NCBI GenBank assembly: GCA_903849645.1
Contig: CAINJJ010000034.1
Span: forward strand, 62,001-126,000
DNA: 64,000 nt
Source: an uncultured Acidobacteriaceae bacterium
Lineage (GTDB): Bacteria; Acidobacteriota; Terriglobia; Terriglobales; Acidobacteriaceae
Direction: 5' to 3'
Notes under the pieces: model-generated
What the model was told of the DNA's origin: nothing
Database searches by the model: none
Seen by the model: only the letters and a program-made list of their open reading frames with translations
Shown: piece after piece, positions 60,433-64,000 of the stretch
Layout of the letters: every line of letters starts with the position of its first letter
Numbering within the stretch: position 1 is the stretch's first letter
Program-made: the position numbers and the translations under genes

Positions 60433-62667
60433 ATGCGCCTGAAATCTCTGGTCACTGGATTGGCCATTCTTCTGTTCGCAGCCTCCGCGGGCGCGCAGGA
60501 TTCTGCATCTTCCGCGCCGGCCTCCGCGCTTCCGGCCGTGCAGCCAGCCGGACGGCCCGCGGTGGGCATTGCCCTCGAGGGCGGCAGCGCCCTGGGACTG
60601 GCCCACATCGGCATCCTTCAGTGGCTTGAGGAGAATCACGTCCCCATCGACCGTCTCGCGGGCACCAGCATGGGATCGCTGGTGGGCGCGCTCTACGCCA
60701 CGGGCCACACCCCTGCGGAGATGCGGGCGCTGGCCGGCAGCGACGCTTTCACGCGTGTCTTTGCCCTGCAGGCTCCTTACGCGGATGTGAGTTTCCGCCG
60801 CCGGCAGGACCGCCGCGAGATACCGCAGGCTCTCTCTGTGGGGCTGCGCCATCACGTGGCCCTCCGCAATGCCCTGCTGGCCGACCAAGGGGTCAACGAG
60901 TTCCTGGCCACCAACCTGCTCGATGCTAACCGGCAAGAGCTGGACTTTGACGGGCTGATGATTCCCTTTCGCTGCATGGCCACCGACCTCAACACCCTGG
61001 AGCCGGTCAGCTTTGCCTCCGGTCCCCTGCCCGCGGCGGTGCGCGCCTCCATCTCCCTGCCCGGCGTCTTCCCGCCGGTGAAGGCGCTCAACGGCCACTT
61101 CCTGGTCGATGGGGGAATTCTGGACAATCTACCCACGGATGTGCTGAAGCGCGACCTGCACGCCGGGGTCATCATTGCAGTGCGCATTGAGGACGCGCTG
61201 CTGGCGGACGCCGACACTGGTTCCATCGTTGGGGTGCTCAACCGCGCCTTTTCCGCCGGCATTGTGCAGAATGCGGCGCGGTCGGAGTTGCTGGCCGATG
61301 TGGTGGTCCGCGTCCCGGTGGGCAGCTTTGCCGGTACCGACTATGGCCGGGCCAATGAACTGGTGGATGCCGGCTACAAGGCGGCCGAAGCTACCCGCGC
61401 CGCCCTGCTGCGCTACGCTCTGGACGATGTTGGTTGGCGGGCCTATCTGGCCGACCGCGAGAGTCGCCGCCGCCCGGCCCCCGGCACCCTGCGCGAGGTT
61501 CGCGTCGAGGGTGCTTCAGCCGGCGCGATGCGCAGGGCCAGACTTGACCTGAAGCCGCTTGAGGGCCGTCCCATCGCAGCCGCGGCCGTTCTCGACGCTC
61601 TCAAGGGAGTGCAGTCGGGAGGAGGCATCGCCGCAACGTGGGAGACCTTCAGCGCGCAGCCGGCCGCGGCGGACACCGGCCTGCTCATTCACCTCACTCC
61701 TGACCGCATCGGCCCCCCTTATCTGCTGGTCGGCCCGGAGGTGTCCGCCTCCACATCCAACATCACCCGCGGCGAGTTGACCCTGCGGCTGGTCGACCAG
61801 AACCTGGGCGGCTTCGGGTCGGAGTTCCGCGCGACGGCCCGCATCGGTTACATGACCGAACTTGGAGCCGAGTACTATCGCCTGCTTACGCCGCAAGGCT
61901 ACTTCGTTGAGCCGCACGCAGGCATCGTGCGCCAGCCGGTGTATCTCTGGGCCAACCAGAAGCGCATTGCCGAGCGCTTTGAAGAGAGCCTGGCCGCCGG
62001 GCTTGAAGCAGGCCGCACCTTCTCCAACCAGGTGCAGGCATCGGTGGTGTGGCGGGCAGAGGACACCCGCTGGAGTCTCCAAACAGGCTCGGGCGGCGGA
62101 CCCGACCTGCATGGCGCCGCGCAAACCGGATTGCTGCAATTGAATATCGACAGGACCGCGGCCAGCGTGGTTTCGCCCAGCGGGTATCGCCTGATGGCCT
62201 CGGCCGGCGCGCTCTACCATGCCGTGGGCAGCGACAACGCCCCGGTGGTGCATCTGTCGTTCGGCGCCACCCGCTCCTGGAAGGAGATCAACATCCTGGG
62301 CATGGGGACCGAGATCAACTCTTACCTGCGCGCCCGCGTCGCCGAACCCTACCGCTTCACCCTGGGCGGGCCGCTGCATCTCTCCGCTTCGTCCTTTGAC
62401 GAGTTCCGCGGCACGGACACATGGCTGGCGCGCGCCGGCTTGCTGCATCGCATCGCGGGGCTGCCCACCGGTCTGGGCCACGGACTGTATGGCGTGGTGG
62501 CCTATGAGGCAGGCGAGGTCTGGTCGCCGGAGGCTCGGGCGACGCTGCGCCAGGACGGCGTGACCGGACTGGTGGCCAATACGCCGCTGGGGCTCATCAC
62601 CTTTGGCGTCTCCGTGGGCGACGCGGGACACCGCAAGGTCTTTGTGACCATTGGCCGCTGGTTCTGA
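60433..62667 (+). CDS. Patatin-like phospholipase with POTRA and outer-membrane barrel (type Vd-like)
   Basis: This 744-residue protein has a signal peptide (MRLKSLVTGLAILLFAASAGA). The patatin domain (about 40-330) has an ALEGGSALGLAHIGIL oxyanion loop, nucleophile Ser in LAGTSMGSLVGAL and catalytic Asp in LVDGGILDN. A POTRA-like segment follows (about 345-420; LREVRVEGASAGAM). The rest (about 430-744) is strand-rich and ends in a terminal Phe, typical of an outer-membrane 16-strand barrel. This is the PlpD (type Vd autotransporter) architecture, in which the lipase is exported to the cell surface. A start at 60433 gives the signal peptide. Confidence 0.93.
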   Translation: MRLKSLVTGLAILLFAASAGAQDSASSAPASALPAVQPAGRPAVGIALEGGSALGLAHIGILQWLEENHVPIDRLAGTSMGSLVGALYATGHTPAEMRALAGSDAFTRVFALQAPYADVSFRRRQDRREIPQALSVGLRHHVALRNALLADQGVNEFLATNLLDANRQELDFDGLMIPFRCMATDLNTLEPVSFASGPLPAAVRASISLPGVFPPVKALNGHFLVDGGILDNLPTDVLKRDLHAGVIIAVRIEDALLADADTGSIVGVLNRAFSAGIVQNAARSELLADVVVRVPVGSFAGTDYGRANELVDAGYKAAEATRAALLRYALDDVGWRAYLADRESRRRPAPGTLREVRVEGASAGAMRRARLDLKPLEGRPIAAAAVLDALKGVQSGGGIAATWETFSAQPAAADTGLLIHLTPDRIGPPYLLVGPEVSASTSNITRGELTLRLVDQNLGGFGSEFRATARIGYMTELGAEYYRLLTPQGYFVEPHAGIVRQPVYLWANQKRIAERFEESLAAGLEAGRTFSNQVQASVVWRAEDTRWSLQTGSGGGPDLHGAAQTGLLQLNIDRTAASVVSPSGYRLMASAGALYHAVGSDNAPVVHLSFGATRSWKEINILGMGTEINSYLRARVAEPYRFTLGGPLHLSASSFDEFRGTDTWLARAGLLHRIAGLPTGLGHGLYGVVAYEAGEVWSPEARATLRQDGVTGLVANTPLGLITFGVSVGDAGHRKVFVTIGRWF

Positions 62668-62918
62668 GGGTGGAAGAGGAGCGGAGGGTCGGAGGCGTCC
62701 TTGCAGTCTCCCTTTGAATCAATGGGCCATGGCCGGGTCGTCAGACACGCTCCGCGCCTGACCCTCCACCTTCCGTGCATGGACCGCGAACCGCGGCGGC
62801 GCGGGGCCCACCAGTTGGTGGCTGGAAAGCCCTGCAGCCGTCTCCACCTGAACGGTGTAACGGCTCGAATATCCTTCGTCGGCCGCAAAACCCGGTAAAG
62901 CTGGCTCTCCGCGAGGGC

Positions 62919-63755
62919 CTACTGACCGGGCTCGACGACCAGGTCCTGGGCGAGCTTGAAGTGGATGATGGACTCGGCCGGAATGTCGAGGTCGCTGTTT
63001 CCGGTGAGGCCGGCAACGGCTGTGCCCGCGCCGCCGCCGGCAAGGCCGCCGATGACCAGCCCGGTGCCGCCGCTGGCCAGGCCGCCGATCAACATGCCGA
63101 GGCCCGAGCCTCCGCCGATGAGGGCCGCGGAGCGCCTGCCCTTGCCCTTTTTGGCGCGCGCCAGATCGCGGGTTTCGAGCGGGTATTGGGTGCCGTTGAG
63201 TGTAAGCGAGGTGAGGCGCAGTTCAAGCAGAGAGCTGCCCTTGAAGTGCCCGCGGCGGTGCGAGACGTCCACCACGCCGCCCACGGGCGAGCCCTTGGGA
63301 ACCAGAACGGAGTTGTCGGCAGCCAGCACGGGATCGACGATTTCGCCGGTGAAGGTCTCTCCGGCGCGGCTCCCCTTGACGCTGATGCGCTGATCGATGC
63401 GGATGGTGAGAACGGTTCCGCCGGGGATGCTGACGCTGACTGGCACCGGGACCGGGGAGACCTTGGGCGCCGAAGCGGGCGCGACGGGCGCACCGGGAAC
63501 CGCGGGGGTGGTGGTGGTGGCGATGGCGCCGCTGGCCTGCCCGGCCGGCGGCGGCTGCACGATGGTGGTAGTGGTGGCGCCGTTCTTGTCCACGGAGACC
63601 ACCTGCTGAGCCTGCCCGGATGCCGCCGCCTGTTTTTTTGCCTGATCGAGAGCCTGGTCCTGTTTGGACTGGCAGCCGGAGAGCATGGCCGCGGCCAGCA
63701 GCAGAGCGAATGCCGGCAGACGGCCGGTACGAGTCAAAAAGCCTGAATTGAACAT
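62919..63755 (-). CDS. Lipoprotein with glycine-rich C-terminal segment
   Basis: This 278-residue protein has a lipobox (AAAMLSGC, Cys 28) after a hydrophobic signal. A Gln/Ala/Thr-rich linker (QAKKQAAASGQAQQ ... TTTTPAVPGAPV) leads to an envelope domain of beta type with SVSIPGGTVLTIRIDQRISV and RGHFKGSSLLELRLTSLTLN. A glycine-zipper-like segment follows (LIGGGSGLGMLIGGLASGGT). The combination resembles exported glycine-zipper stress proteins of the acidobacterial type. Function unknown. Transcribed toward the patatin gene on the opposite strand. Confidence 0.8.
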   Translation of the reverse strand: MFNSGFLTRTGRLPAFALLLAAAMLSGCQSKQDQALDQAKKQAAASGQAQQVVSVDKNGATTTTIVQPPPAGQASGAIATTTTPAVPGAPVAPASAPKVSPVPVPVSVSIPGGTVLTIRIDQRISVKGSRAGETFTGEIVDPVLAADNSVLVPKGSPVGGVVDVSHRRGHFKGSSLLELRLTSLTLNGTQYPLETRDLARAKKGKGRRSAALIGGGSGLGMLIGGLASGGTGLVIGGLAGGGAGTAVAGLTGNSDLDIPAESIIHFKLAQDLVVEPGQ

Positions 63756-64000
63756 TCTGGAACCTCCTGGCCCTGTCAGCGTGCAGGCAGGGGCCTGTTA
63801 ATAGCCTGAACCAGGCGGCTGGCGGTTTCTGTGCCAACCTGCTCAAACTCGGGCTCATATCTCAGGGGTTGCCAAGGCGTGAAACGGAGGAGTTCAGGAA
63901 GCAAAGGCCGCGTCCGGGGAGGGGCGCGGCCTTTGCGTTGAAGTCTGTTGAGGGCCTGGAACACTTTTCAAAATTGCTAAGGCTCGAGCTTTCCCGGCAT
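63756..64000. other. Intergenic tail with a 12-bp hairpin
   Basis: No ORF is convincing. GCAAAGGCCGCG (63901-63912) and CGCGGCCTTTGC (63925-63936) form a perfect 12-bp stem with a 12-nt loop. It lacks a T-run, and may terminate a gene beyond the window edge. Confidence 0.5.

Noticed and set aside
62668-62918. Possible gene between the patatin gene and the lipoprotein
   Set aside because: Frames are short, Arg/Pro-rich and without ribosome-binding sites; an imperfect inverted repeat around GGAGGGTC/GACCCTCC suggests only a terminator region.

Overview
This 64 kb window is high-GC bacterial chromosome, and the gene content and style point to Acidobacteriota (Terriglobia/Acidobacteriaceae-like). 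The signs are a giant TIG/Ig-repeat surface protein, many Sec-exported hydrolases, 8-bp intergenic microsatellites, a large RpoB with a cysteine-rich insertion, and dense core genes with short gaps. This assignment is inferred from gene families; no rRNA gene is present to confirm it. I saw no tRNA, rRNA, CRISPR array or intact transposon.

Layout. 1-15108: the 3' part of an enormous repeat protein whose start lies outside the window. It has about 15 TIG-like repeats, about 21 Big_5 Ig-like repeats with a nested WSC domain, then three LamG domains. A frameshift near 13.79 kb splits it into two reading frames. 15109-15714 holds a degenerate tyrosine-recombinase tail. 15715-25189: ruvB, a thioredoxin-fold protein, then galU, a DUF885 peptidase and mfd on the minus strand, a small unknown gene, and an RHH/ParE toxin-antitoxin pair. 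25193-29723: a secreted M20 peptidase, a secreted two-domain VOC protein, a lipoprotein GH10 xylanase, and a small ORF followed by a DUF6338-type membrane protein. 29776-35377: gatB, a LysW-like acidic zinc-ribbon protein overlapping a secreted carboxypeptidase-regulatory-domain protein, an M28 peptidase, a rhomboid-like protein without catalytic residues, and fabD. 35540-39564 (minus): two small unknown genes, ddl, a PARP-like/small-basic-protein pair abutting ddl, and arginase.

39865-47093 is a tandem array of three paralogous membrane diguanylate cyclases. They share a periplasmic region built of OB-like units, and the first has a terminator-like attenuator just before its start codon. 47179-58785 (minus) is the rplA-rplJ-rplL-rpoB-rpoC transcription/translation block. 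It has its own strong promoter but no rplK upstream of rplA, and its L10 leader position is flanked by dispersed repeats. 59032-63755: a lycopene-cyclase-like membrane protein, a tiny Lys/Pro-rich ORF with a strong terminator, a patatin/POTRA/beta-barrel protein (type Vd secretion architecture), and a glycine-rich lipoprotein.

The best leads for undescribed biology are the PARP-like two-gene module fused head-to-tail with ddl, the triplicated OB-sensor diguanylate cyclases with the candidate attenuator, the catalytically dead rhomboid, the orphan LysW-like protein, and the WSC domain nested inside a Big_5 repeat of the giant surface protein.
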